From NCBI GenBank assembly GCA_016711215.1, contig JADJTL010000002.1, positions 310,001 to 374,000 of the forward strand: DNA of 64,000 bases. Direction: 5' to 3'. Numbering within the stretch: the first letter of the stretch is position 1; each line of letters opens with the position of its first letter. The DNA is from Pseudomonadota bacterium (GTDB taxonomy: Bacteria > Myxococcota_A > Polyangia > GCA-2747355). Positions 9,269 through 17,183 of this stretch are shown here, piece by piece. The notes below the pieces were generated by a model. That model was not told the origin of the DNA and did not search any database. It was given only the letters and a program-made list of their open reading frames with translations. The position numbers were made by a program, and so were the translations under genes.

Positions 9269-10099
9269 ATGTTCTCCGTCCGCTTCTGGGGCGTGCGCGG
9301 CAGCGTGCCGGTGCCTGGACCGTCCACGGTACGCTACGGCGGCAACACCCCCTGCATTGAAATCCGCGCCGGCGCCGAGCTGATCGTGATCGACGCAGGC
9401 TCCGGGCTGCGGGGGCTCGGAAACCAGCTCATCGGCCAGGCGCCGATCACGGCGCGCATGTTCTTCACGCACTTCCACTGGGATCACATTCAGGGCTTTC
9501 CTTTCTTTGCGCCGGCCTTCGTCAAGGGGACGCGCCTCGATCTCTTCGGCGCCAAGAAGCTCTCGGCGACGCTCTCGGACACGCTGGCCGGCCAGATGAG
9601 CTACCCCAACTTTCCGGTGACGCTCGGCGAGCTCGCGGCACAGATCGAGTTCCACGATCTGCACGAGGGCGAGAGCGTCTGCTGCGGCGACGCGGTGGTG
9701 AGCAATGCGCGCCTCAATCACCCGGGGGGCGTCTTCGCCTACCGCGTCGACTACGGCGGCCACGCGGTGGTCGTCGCCACGGATACGGAGCACTACGCCA
9801 CCCTCGACCAGAAGATCTGCGGCCTGGCCGACGGCGCGGACGTGTTGGTCTACGATGCGATGTACACGCCGGAGGAGTACGCCGGCAGCGGCGAGAACGC
9901 GGCGCGAACCGGTTGGGGCCACAGCACCTGGGAGGAAGGCGTGCGCGTCGCGCGAGCCGCGCGCGTGCGCCAGCTCGTGCTCTTCCACCACGATCCGGAT
10001 CACGACGACGCGATGGTCGACGCGATCGAGACCCAGGCCAAGCGCGCGTTTCCCGCGACGCTCGCCGCCCACGAGGGCCTGAAGATCGACCTCTCTTGA
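9269..10099 (+). CDS. metallo-beta-lactamase-fold hydrolase
   Basis: A 276-residue MBL-fold protein. The zinc motif is THFHWDH (HxHxDH, residues 68-73). Further candidate ligands are the His in NHPGG, the Asp in ATDTEH and the His-rich HHDPDHDD near the C-terminus. Overall organisation resembles PhnP-like phosphodiesterases and related cytoplasmic MBL proteins, but the substrate is unknown. The ATG at 9269 is preceded by GAGGAGG at optimal spacing; an ATG at 9248 in the same frame would put that Shine-Dalgarno inside the gene. The strong hairpin at 9164-9210 separates it from rlmI. The next gene starts 20 bp downstream. Confidence 0.85.
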   Translation: MFSVRFWGVRGSVPVPGPSTVRYGGNTPCIEIRAGAELIVIDAGSGLRGLGNQLIGQAPITARMFFTHFHWDHIQGFPFFAPAFVKGTRLDLFGAKKLSATLSDTLAGQMSYPNFPVTLGELAAQIEFHDLHEGESVCCGDAVVSNARLNHPGGVFAYRVDYGGHAVVVATDTEHYATLDQKICGLADGADVLVYDAMYTPEEYAGSGENAARTGWGHSTWEEGVRVARAARVRQLVLFHHDPDHDDAMVDAIETQAKRAFPATLAAHEGLKIDLS

Positions 10100-10118
10100 G
10101 CGCAGCCGCTGGCGGGTT

Positions 10119-11081
10119 ATGCCGGTCCATCGGCTAATCATTATCGGTGGAAAGGGTGGCGTCGGCCGCACCACGGTCGCCGTGGCGCTCGGCTTGGCCC
10201 TCGCCCGGCGCGGCCACCGCACGCTAATCGCCCACGTGCGCGCCCGACCGCCCCTCGCGGAGGTTTACGGCTGCGAGCGCATCGACGAGGAGATTCGTCC
10301 CGTCGCACCCGACCTGTGGGCCGTCAACATGGACCCGCAGGCCTCGATTCGCGAGATGGGGCTCCTCGTGCTGCACTTCCGCGCGCTCTATCACCTCGTG
10401 CTCGAGAACCGCCTGGTGCGTTCGTTCCTGCGCGCCGTGCCCGCGCTCGAGGCGTACTCGATGGTCGGCAAGGCCTGGTATCACACGACCGAGCAGCGCA
10501 GCGACGGGGAGAGCCGCTTCCAAACGGTCATCTTCGATGGTCCAGCGACCGGCCACCTGGTGAGCATGCTGCGGATTCCGCAGGTCATCCTCGATGCCGT
10601 TCCTGAGGGTCCGCTGACCGGCGACGCGCGCCGGGCACGCGAGCTCCTCGGCGACCCTGCGCGAACCACGATGTGGCTCGTGACCCTCGCCGAGGAGATG
10701 GCCGTCAGCGAGGCCATCGACCTGCACCGCGCCGCCCACGACGAGCTGCTGCTCGACGTCGACCGGCTGTTGGTCAACGCGCTCTACCCCGCCGATCTGA
10801 CGGCCAGCGCCGCGCTCGACGAGGTGCTGCAGCGCGCCGCGCCGCCTGCGCAGAGCGGCCTCGACCTCGCGCTGCGCGCCACGCGCCTGCTGCGCGAGCG
10901 TCGGGCGATCAACGACCACTATCTAGCCGAGCTCGCGCGCCGCCTGCCGCTGCGGCGAACCGAGCTACCCTTGATCTTCGCGCCCCGCCTCGATCGCGCG
11001 GCGCTGGAGCCGCTGGTCGTGCAGCTCGGCGCGACGCTCGAGGCGCGCGCGGCGACGGGCGTCGCGGGCTTGCCCTCATGA
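10119..11081 (+). CDS. ArsA/Get3-like ATPase with altered Walker lysine
   Basis: A 320-residue ArsA/Get3-type P-loop ATPase. The deviant Walker A reads GGKGGVGRTT (residues 10-19). The signature lysine (K12) is present but the normally invariant Walker lysine is Arg17 (codon CGC at about 10168). The DGPATGH segment matches the switch II region DTAPTGH of ArsA proteins. Cysteine is almost absent, so no ArsA metalloid site or Get3 CxxC zinc site is visible, and no arsenite pump or repressor is nearby. A second, differently altered ArsA homologue lies at 15956-17143. Heterodimer formation is inferred. The Shine-Dalgarno is weak. Two PEGA genes follow closely, suggesting one transcript. Confidence 0.82.
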   Translation: MPVHRLIIIGGKGGVGRTTVAVALGLALARRGHRTLIAHVRARPPLAEVYGCERIDEEIRPVAPDLWAVNMDPQASIREMGLLVLHFRALYHLVLENRLVRSFLRAVPALEAYSMVGKAWYHTTEQRSDGESRFQTVIFDGPATGHLVSMLRIPQVILDAVPEGPLTGDARRARELLGDPARTTMWLVTLAEEMAVSEAIDLHRAAHDELLLDVDRLLVNALYPADLTASAALDEVLQRAAPPAQSGLDLALRATRLLRERRAINDHYLAELARRLPLRRTELPLIFAPRLDRAALEPLVVQLGATLEARAATGVAGLPS

Positions 11082-11094
11082 GCAGCGTGCAGGC

Positions 11095-11967
11095 ATGAGG
11101 CGCCGAGTCACCCTGGCGCTCGCGCTGGTCGCCCTGCTCGCGGCCGGCGCACCCGCGCGGGGCGCGCGGCTGGCGGTCTTTCGCATCGACCCCTTGGGCA
11201 TCGATCCACGCATCGTTGCGCGGCTGGAGGGACTGCTGCGCGCCGAGCTCGGACGGCTGGCCGACGCAACCCTCCCCGGCACCCGAGCGCTGGAGCGCCT
11301 GCGCCTGAGCCACCCCGCGCTCAGCGATTGCACGGGCGAGGCCCGCTGCCTGGCGCTCGCGGGTCGGCTGCTCGCCGTCGATCAGATCATCTCCGGCAAC
11401 ATCGGCGCCCTCGGCGACAGCTATGTGATCAACCTCAAGCTGGTCGACGTCAGCTCGGAACGGGAGGTCCGCCGCGTCAGCGACACGCTCAACGGCGCAC
11501 CCGATCGGCTAATTGAGGCGATCCGCCTGGCGGCCTTCCGGCTGGTCGCGCCGGAGCGTCTGCGCGGCTCGCTCAATGTGCAGGTCGGGGTCCCGGGCGC
11601 CGCCGTTTACCTCGACGGGCGACTGCTCGGACATAGCCCGCTGGCGCCCCAACACAACCTGGCGGTCGGGCGGCACACGCTGCGCGTGAGCAAGGCTGGA
11701 CACCACGACGTGCTCCAGGCGGTAGAGGTGCCGCTGCAGAACGTGGCGCAGCTGATCGTCGCGCTCGAGCCGACGATCAGCCCGCAGAGGCCAGCCCGGC
11801 GGGCGACTGCGCCGCAGGGCGTCGGCGCTCCGCCTTGGTTCAGTCGCCCATGGTTCTGGACCACCGTCGGCGTCGGGGCTGCAGTGCTCGGCGCCGCGCT
11901 CGGGCTGGCGCTGGCCAATGACTCGGGGATCAACTGCGATGCGGAGCCGGCGCGATGTGCCCGTTGA
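11095..11967 (+). CDS. PEGA-domain membrane protein
   Basis: A 290-residue envelope protein. It has an N-terminal signal sequence (about 1-22), a globular region of about 130 residues resembling the N-terminal part of bacterial FlgO/CsgG-like surface proteins only loosely, a PEGA-like repeat domain (about 158-224, containing VYLDGRLLG) and a C-terminal hydrophobic segment (about 253-274). PEGA domains are small beta modules on surface-exposed proteins. The gene begins 14 bp after the ATPase stop and overlaps the next PEGA gene by 13 bp, so the two are likely co-translated. Function is unknown. Confidence 0.72.
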   Translation: MRRRVTLALALVALLAAGAPARGARLAVFRIDPLGIDPRIVARLEGLLRAELGRLADATLPGTRALERLRLSHPALSDCTGEARCLALAGRLLAVDQIISGNIGALGDSYVINLKLVDVSSEREVRRVSDTLNGAPDRLIEAIRLAAFRLVAPERLRGSLNVQVGVPGAAVYLDGRLLGHSPLAPQHNLAVGRHTLRVSKAGHHDVLQAVEVPLQNVAQLIVALEPTISPQRPARRATAPQGVGAPPWFSRPWFWTTVGVGAAVLGAALGLALANDSGINCDAEPARCAR

Positions 11968-12872
11968 GGTGCGGCGCGACGAAGGCCGCGCTCTGCGCCA
12001 TCGCCTCGCTCTTGGCGCTGCCGGTCACGCCCACGCTGGCCGCCGGCCGCGCGCGCGTGGCCGTGCTCGCTCCGCTGATCGCGCTCGGCATCGGCGCCGA
12101 CGAGACGCGCGCCGTCGAGCGCCGGCTGCGCCGCGCGACAGCCGCCCTGAAGGGGCTGCGCTGGCTCGAGCAGCCGCGGCTGCTGCGGCGGCTGCGGGCC
12201 ACGCCTCCCGAGTGCTTCGAGGACGCTGCCTGCGCGGCTGCGCTCGCGCGGCGCCTCGGCGTCGACGTGCTGGTCAGCGGGGAGGTCGGAGGCACCGGCG
12301 CGGCCTATGTGGTCTACCTGCGGGCGCATGGCGCCCGTGGCGCGGAGATGCGCCGAGCGCGCGCGCTGCTCGGCCCCGACTCCGGCGCCGAAGCGCTGCG
12401 AGCCAGCGCCTCGGACGAGGAGGCGCTGCTGGTGCACCTGCTCTTGCCCCAGCGCTACGTCGGGACGCTGGCGCTCAGCGTCGACGCACCCGCCGCGTGG
12501 ATCTATCTCGACGGGCGACGGGTGGCCCGCGGCGCGCAGGCTACGCTCGAGGGGATCCCCGTGGGCACCCACACGCTGCGCGTCGCCCATCAGGCCTTTC
12601 ATGATGACGTGCGCTTCGTGCAGATCAGCTACGCCCAGCGCCAAACGCTGCGCGTGAAGCTGCAACCCCTCTCGCTCGCCTTGGGCGCGAACCCGAGCGG
12701 CGTCGAGCAGGCCGAGGGGGGCCTGGGAGCCGGCGTCCGGTGGCCCTGGTATCGGCGCTGGTGGGCCGTCACCGCCTTCGGGGTGCTGGTCGCGGCCACG
12801 GCGACGACGACCGTCCTGTTGCTGCCGCATGCGGTGGCTCGGGATCGCGAGGCGACCCTTGGGCTCCCCTGA
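11955..12872 (+). CDS. PEGA-domain membrane protein, paralogue of the preceding gene
   Basis: A 305-residue protein with the same plan as the preceding gene: signal sequence (about 1-30), an alpha/beta region with a Cys pair (C87, C93), a PEGA-like domain (about 169-238, containing IYLDGRRV and THTLRV) and a C-terminal transmembrane segment (about 270-291). The shared layout and matching positions of YLDGR and HTLRV suggest an old tandem duplication that has diverged. The ATG lies within the previous gene, overlapping by 13 bp. The two proteins may form a heteromeric envelope assembly (inference). Confidence 0.72.
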   Translation: MCPLRCGATKAALCAIASLLALPVTPTLAAGRARVAVLAPLIALGIGADETRAVERRLRRATAALKGLRWLEQPRLLRRLRATPPECFEDAACAAALARRLGVDVLVSGEVGGTGAAYVVYLRAHGARGAEMRRARALLGPDSGAEALRASASDEEALLVHLLLPQRYVGTLALSVDAPAAWIYLDGRRVARGAQATLEGIPVGTHTLRVAHQAFHDDVRFVQISYAQRQTLRVKLQPLSLALGANPSGVEQAEGGLGAGVRWPWYRRWWAVTAFGVLVAATATTTVLLLPHAVARDREATLGLP

Positions 12873-13428
12873 GCGCGACGGTGCCGGGCCAGCGGCGATC
12901 GCCAAGGGGCCGCGGCGCGCCCTGCTCACGCACGAGGGCGGCCTGCGCGAGGTCCGGCTCGAGCCCACGGGCGGCGGGCGCTATCGCATCTTGGATCAAG
13001 GACGCGAACAAACGCTGCTGGCCGAGCGCCTTAGCGATGGCGGCTGGCTGTTGATCGACGCGTCCAGCGGCCGCGTCGACGACCTGCTGGTGGAGCAAGA
13101 GGACCGCCGGCTCCGGGTGCTCACGGCGACGGCGGACGAAGCGCTGCAGCGCTGGGACGATCGCCAACGACGGCGGAGCTCGAGCGCACCAGAGGGTGGC
13201 CGGCGCAGCGCGGGCCCCGCGTCGATCGCCGCGCCGATGGCCGGGCGCGTGGCGAAGGTGCTCGTGAGCGTCGGGGAGCGGGTCGCGGCGGGACAGGCCG
13301 TGGCTGCGGTCGAGGCGATGAAGATGGAGAATGAGCTGCTCAGTCCGCGCGCGGGCCAGGTCACTGCGGTGTTGGTCTCTGGCGGTGATAGCGTCGAGCG
13401 CGACCAGACGCTGCTGATCATCACGTGA
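12829..13428 (+). CDS. biotin/lipoyl-attachment domain protein
   Basis: A protein of up to 199 residues. The C-terminal 75 residues form a biotinyl domain with the canonical EAMKMEN motif (162-168), so Lys165 should be biotinylated. The N-terminal 120 residues are not recognised, and an Arg/Ser-rich linker separates the halves. Such domains normally carry CO2 for acyl-CoA or pyruvate carboxylases, but no biotin carboxylase or carboxyltransferase gene is in the window. The longest frame starts at ATG 12829; a TTG at 12859 has GAGG 6 nt upstream and overlaps the previous gene less, so it may be the true start. The stop overlaps the next GTG (GTGA). Confidence 0.8.
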   Translation: MRWLGIARRPLGSPERDGAGPAAIAKGPRRALLTHEGGLREVRLEPTGGGRYRILDQGREQTLLAERLSDGGWLLIDASSGRVDDLLVEQEDRRLRVLTATADEALQRWDDRQRRRSSSAPEGGRRSAGPASIAAPMAGRVAKVLVSVGERVAAGQAVAAVEAMKMENELLSPRAGQVTAVLVSGGDSVERDQTLLIIT

Positions 13429-14825
13429 GGGCGCTCCGTCCATCGCTGGCGCTGCGGTTTGGCCTGCTCGGGGCACTCTTGCTCACCTGCCTCGTCGGCG
13501 CAGCCAGCTACGCGCTCGTCTATCGCAGCGGCGAGGCGCGAAAAGGGCAGCTCGTCGATCAGGATCGGCAGCTCGCGCGAGTTCTGGCCGGCCTGCGGAC
13601 GAGCGACGGGGCGCTGGATTTCGCGCCGCTGGCGGCCTTTGTCGAGAGCGTCGATCGCAGCGCGCTCGGACCGATCTACGCGCTCGAGCGCGCCCCGGAC
13701 GGCACGCTGCGCAACGGAGCGCTCAACCCGCGAGCCTTCGCCGCACTCGACCCGAGCTATCGCGAGCAGATTCGGGCCGGGCGAAGCGTCATTCTCAAGG
13801 AGCTCGCGGCGGGCCACGTCGAGCGCCGCGGGCGGATCAAGGAGTATCGCCTGCCGGTACCGCGCGGCACGCTCCATCTCGGCTTCGATGTGCGGCGCCT
13901 GGAGCGACAACTCAGCGCGCAGCGGACGACGGCCTGGTGGGTGCTCGGGGTGGCCCTGTTGCTCGGCACGCTGGCGGCGCTCGCGCTGGCGCGCAATACT
14001 GTTCGCCCGCTGCGCTTGTTGGCCCAGGCGATGGAAGCCGTGGCACAGGGCGACCTGACGCAGACGGTGACCGTCGGTCGCCACGACGAGCTCGCACAGC
14101 TCGCCGGCTCCTTCAACCAGATGATGCAGACGCTGCGGACCTTGCGGCGCCTGGAGGCCGCGCACGCCTGCTATCTACCCGGCCCCGTGCGCCAGCGTGT
14201 CTTGCGCGCCGAGAGCGCCCGCGAGCTGGCGGTGGAGGAGCGAGCAGCGACGATCCTCTGCTGCGCGCTACTGGCGCCCGAGGACCTACCCGAGCGCGCG
14301 CCGCGCGCGCGGCTGGGCCTGGTCAACGAGTACCTGGCGCCCTTGCTCGATGCCCTGCTGCGGGAGGGCGGCGTCGTGCTGGTGCTCAGCGAGCGCCAGC
14401 TCCAGGCCGTCTGGGGCGTGCCCGCTGACGACCCGCAGAGCGAGCTCCGCGCGCTGCGGGCCGCTGTCGCCGCCCGCGCCGCCGTCGCGGACCGCGCGCG
14501 GCGGCTGGCGTTCGCCGGCCAACCGGCCCTCGCGCTCGCGGCCGGCCTCTGCAGCGGGCGCGTCGCCGCGGGCAACCTCGGCTCGGTCGAACGTGCCAGC
14601 TACGTGGTCGTCGGCGACGCCGTCGACCACGCCGAAGCCATCGTCGCCCAGGCCCAGGCCGGCGAGATCTTGCTCGCCGAATCGACCTATCTGCGCCTGA
14701 CGGCCGAGATCAGCGTGCGCGCCGCGGCGCCCCTGATGGCCGCGGGAATGGACGAGGCGCTGCCGCTCTATCGCTTCGACACGCTCCGACAGCAGGCGGC
14801 CGGCGTCGGGCAGGGAAGCGACTGA
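13425..14825 (+). CDS. HAMP-domain membrane sensor with degenerate nucleotide-cyclase domain
   Basis: A 466-residue inner-membrane protein: TM1 (about 9-33), an extracytoplasmic domain (about 34-170), TM2 (171-189), HAMP (about 190-242) and a class III cyclase-like domain (about 270-430). The cyclase scaffold is recognisable from GGVVLVLSERQLQAVWGVP and SYVVVGDAVDHAEA, but key residues are missing. The first metal Asp aligns with Ala281, the second metal motif GD is Ser322-Glu323, and the transition-state Asn and Arg align with Asp401 and Ala405. It is therefore probably catalytically dead and acts as a binding or signalling module. It starts with GTG overlapping the biotinyl gene stop. Confidence 0.8.
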   Translation: MRALRPSLALRFGLLGALLLTCLVGAASYALVYRSGEARKGQLVDQDRQLARVLAGLRTSDGALDFAPLAAFVESVDRSALGPIYALERAPDGTLRNGALNPRAFAALDPSYREQIRAGRSVILKELAAGHVERRGRIKEYRLPVPRGTLHLGFDVRRLERQLSAQRTTAWWVLGVALLLGTLAALALARNTVRPLRLLAQAMEAVAQGDLTQTVTVGRHDELAQLAGSFNQMMQTLRTLRRLEAAHACYLPGPVRQRVLRAESARELAVEERAATILCCALLAPEDLPERAPRARLGLVNEYLAPLLDALLREGGVVLVLSERQLQAVWGVPADDPQSELRALRAAVAARAAVADRARRLAFAGQPALALAAGLCSGRVAAGNLGSVERASYVVVGDAVDHAEAIVAQAQAGEILLAESTYLRLTAEISVRAAAPLMAAGMDEALPLYRFDTLRQQAAGVGQGSD

Positions 14826-14856
14826 GAACGAGGACCCGTCGCGCGCCAGCGGCGCC

Positions 14857-15834
14857 TCAGCGCAGCAGCGCGTAGATGCGGTTGAGCTGGCGATTGGCCG
14901 CGGCGAACTGCCCGTCGCCATAGTAGGTCGTGGCTTGGCGAAAGAGCTCCTCGGCGCGCGCCTTGCCCTTCCCGCGCGGGGGCCGATTCCGAATCGCCTG
15001 CGAGAGGCGACCCATCTTGGCCCCGACGAAGGCGCGGTCGACCGCGATCCCGCGCACGGCGACGACGAGCTGCTCCGCGGCCGAACGCGCCGCGCTGAAG
15101 TCGCCGCGGGCGACCGCATGGCGCGTCTCGGTCATCAGGCGGTCGGCGCCCGGTGGAAGATCTACTGCCAGCAGCCCCCGAGCCTCCATCGTGCGCCGCG
15201 CGGCCTGATAGATCGGCTCGACCTCGCGACGCGTCACGCCGGTCTTCAACGCCGCCGCCGCCGGTTCCGCGACAAAGCGCGTCGCTCCGGCAATCAGCCC
15301 GCGACTCTGCCGCGCGCTGAGCTGCTGCTCCCGCTCGGCGAGCACGCGCTCGCGCGCGCCGACCTCTGCCTCGCGACGCCCGACCTCGCGCTCACGCTGG
15401 GCCAGGGAGGCCTCGCGCCGGGCGAAGACGAGGTCGCGCGCCTCGAAGCTCTCCTTGCCGAGCCGCTCAGCCAAGCCCGTCTTCTGCTGCAGCAGCGCGT
15501 CGAGCTTGTGGTTCAGGCCGAGCTCCTGCGCCACCAGCTTGGCCTCGAGTGCCACCAGCTTCGATTCCTCTTGCTCGAGTGCTGCCTTGGCCGGCGCATC
15601 CGCCTCATCGAGCGCCAGCTTGCGCGATTGCAGCGCTGCCCGCTGTCCGCGCAGCTCCGTGCGGCTGCGCTGCAACGAGCCACGCCGCGAGAGCAGCGCG
15701 CCCTCCTGCTGGGCGAGCTGGCGGTCAGCCTCGACCACCTGCTTGACGGCCTCATCCTCGCGCAGCTCGTCGCGGCCGCGGCCACAGGCGATCAGGCTGG
15801 CGCAGGCGCCAAGCGCAAGCAAGAGGGCGGGCAT
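14857..15834 (-). CDS. coiled-coil lipoprotein
   Basis: A protein of about 325 residues: a short N-terminus, a hydrophobic stretch and a lipobox ending in LIAC (Cys17), or LGAC (Cys11). A long Arg/Glu/Gln-rich region (about 25-180) follows with heptad-like spacing typical of a coiled coil, including repeated REAEVG/REREVG segments. The C-terminal 120 residues are helical with a final TPR-like segment. Start sites upstream (to 15927) are open but lack a clear Shine-Dalgarno; the ATG at 15834 best frames a lipoprotein signal. It is the only minus-strand gene between the two ArsA-like ATPases and is convergent with the HAMP gene. No family is recognised. Confidence 0.68.
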   Translation of the reverse strand: MPALLLALGACASLIACGRGRDELREDEAVKQVVEADRQLAQQEGALLSRRGSLQRSRTELRGQRAALQSRKLALDEADAPAKAALEQEESKLVALEAKLVAQELGLNHKLDALLQQKTGLAERLGKESFEARDLVFARREASLAQREREVGRREAEVGARERVLAEREQQLSARQSRGLIAGATRFVAEPAAAALKTGVTRREVEPIYQAARRTMEARGLLAVDLPPGADRLMTETRHAVARGDFSAARSAAEQLVVAVRGIAVDRAFVGAKMGRLSQAIRNRPPRGKGKARAEELFRQATTYYGDGQFAAANRQLNRIYALLR

Positions 15835-15955
15835 CGGGCGCCAGGCCGCGTGACGCGACGCGGCGACCCGGAGTGGATGGTAGGATGCGCCCTGGCTGGC
15901 AGCAGGAAGACGGTGCGGCTCGTGCATGGCGGCGAAGGTCCGTCAGGATGGTGGA

Positions 15956-17143
15956 ATGGCGGACTATAGCACTGAGCGTGGGACGCTCGCCTGGCGCGCC
16001 GAGGGAGCGTTGGTGGAGCTGGTGCGCAAGCGGCGCGTGCTCGTGGTCGTCGGCGCGGGCGGTGTGGGTAAGACCAGCGTGGCGGCGTCACTCGCGCTGC
16101 TGGCCGCCGCGCACGGGCGCCGCAGCCTGGTGCTGACCATCGATCCGGCACGCCGGCTCGCCAGCTCGCTGGGAATCGCCGCGCTGGCGGACGAGCCGAG
16201 CGAGGTGCCAGCAGCCAAGCTCGCCGCCGTCGGCGTTGGCGGCGGACTGCTGCACGCCGCCATGCTCGAGCAGAAGCGGACCTTCGACGAGGTCGTCGCG
16301 CGCTACGCGACGGACGCCGCGACCTGCGCGCGAGTGATGAACAACAAGCTCTACCAGGAGCTCTCGACGCGGCTGGCCGGCGGTCAAGAGTACGCGGCGA
16401 TGGAGAAGCTGCACGAGGTGGTGACGGGCGGGCGCTACGACCTCGTCGTGCTCGACACCCCGCCGACCGCCAACGCCGTCGACTTTCTCGAGGCGCCGCA
16501 AAAAATGGTGGCGCTGGTGGATGGCGCCGCGCTGCAGATCTTCCTGCGCAGCTATGAGCGTGCCGGGCGCTTCAGCTTCGGCCTGCTGACCCGCGGGTCC
16601 GCCTTCATCTTTCGTCGCCTCGCGCGCTTCGTCGGCGGCGCCTTCCTCGACGACGTGGCGGCCTTCTTCGGCGACATGCACGGCTTGCTCGGCGGCTTTC
16701 GCCAGCGGGCCGCTACCGTCGCCGAGCTGCTCCACCAACCGGAGTCCGGGTTCATCATCGTCTGCACCGCGGAGCCGCGCGCCGCGCTCGAGGCCGTCGC
16801 CCTCGCCGACCGGCTGCTCGAGAGCGAGCTCCGGGCTTCGGCCTTCGTGGTCAACCGGGTGCGCACCGCGGCGACGACGGCGCTCGACGAGGAGAATCTG
16901 CGCGAGGCGCTGCGCGCGCAGCGGATCGATGACGCCACCGGCGACGAAGCCGCGCCGCTGCTCGCGCGCTCGTGGGCCCAGACCCAGAGCATGGCGGCGG
17001 CCGACGCCGCGGCCATCGAGCACTTGCGGCAGCGCTGCGGCGCCGCCGTGCCCTACGTCCAGGTGCCGCTCCTGCCGGGCGACGTGCACGACCTGGAGGC
17101 CTTGGCAGCGCTCGCCCAGCAGCTCGCGGCCCCGGCACCTTGA
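15956..17143 (+). CDS. ArsA/Get3-like ATPase lacking the signature lysine
   Basis: A 395-residue ArsA/Get3-family ATPase. The P-loop reads GAGGVGKTS (33-41). The Walker lysine (K39) is intact, but the family signature lysine that usually precedes GGVGKT is Ala34 (codon GCG). Switch I contains LTIDPARRLA and switch II reads DTPPTANAVDFL. No ArsA-type cysteine triad is seen. This is the reverse of the 10119-11081 homologue, which keeps the signature lysine and changes the Walker lysine. In ArsA, Get3 and related dimers the signature lysine reaches the partner's nucleotide, so a heterodimer would rebuild one complete site (inference). An in-frame ATG at 15926 is an alternative start. Confidence 0.82.
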   Translation: MADYSTERGTLAWRAEGALVELVRKRRVLVVVGAGGVGKTSVAASLALLAAAHGRRSLVLTIDPARRLASSLGIAALADEPSEVPAAKLAAVGVGGGLLHAAMLEQKRTFDEVVARYATDAATCARVMNNKLYQELSTRLAGGQEYAAMEKLHEVVTGGRYDLVVLDTPPTANAVDFLEAPQKMVALVDGAALQIFLRSYERAGRFSFGLLTRGSAFIFRRLARFVGGAFLDDVAAFFGDMHGLLGGFRQRAATVAELLHQPESGFIIVCTAEPRAALEAVALADRLLESELRASAFVVNRVRTAATTALDEENLREALRAQRIDDATGDEAAPLLARSWAQTQSMAAADAAAIEHLRQRCGAAVPYVQVPLLPGDVHDLEALAALAQQLAAPAP

Positions 17144-17183
17144 CGCGCTGCTAGCAGCCCAGCGGCGGGTTGGCCGGCTCTGC

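Noticed and set aside
10119..17143. Arsenite efflux operon
   Set aside because: No arsB, arsR or metalloid-binding cysteines are present; only ATPase homology is shared.
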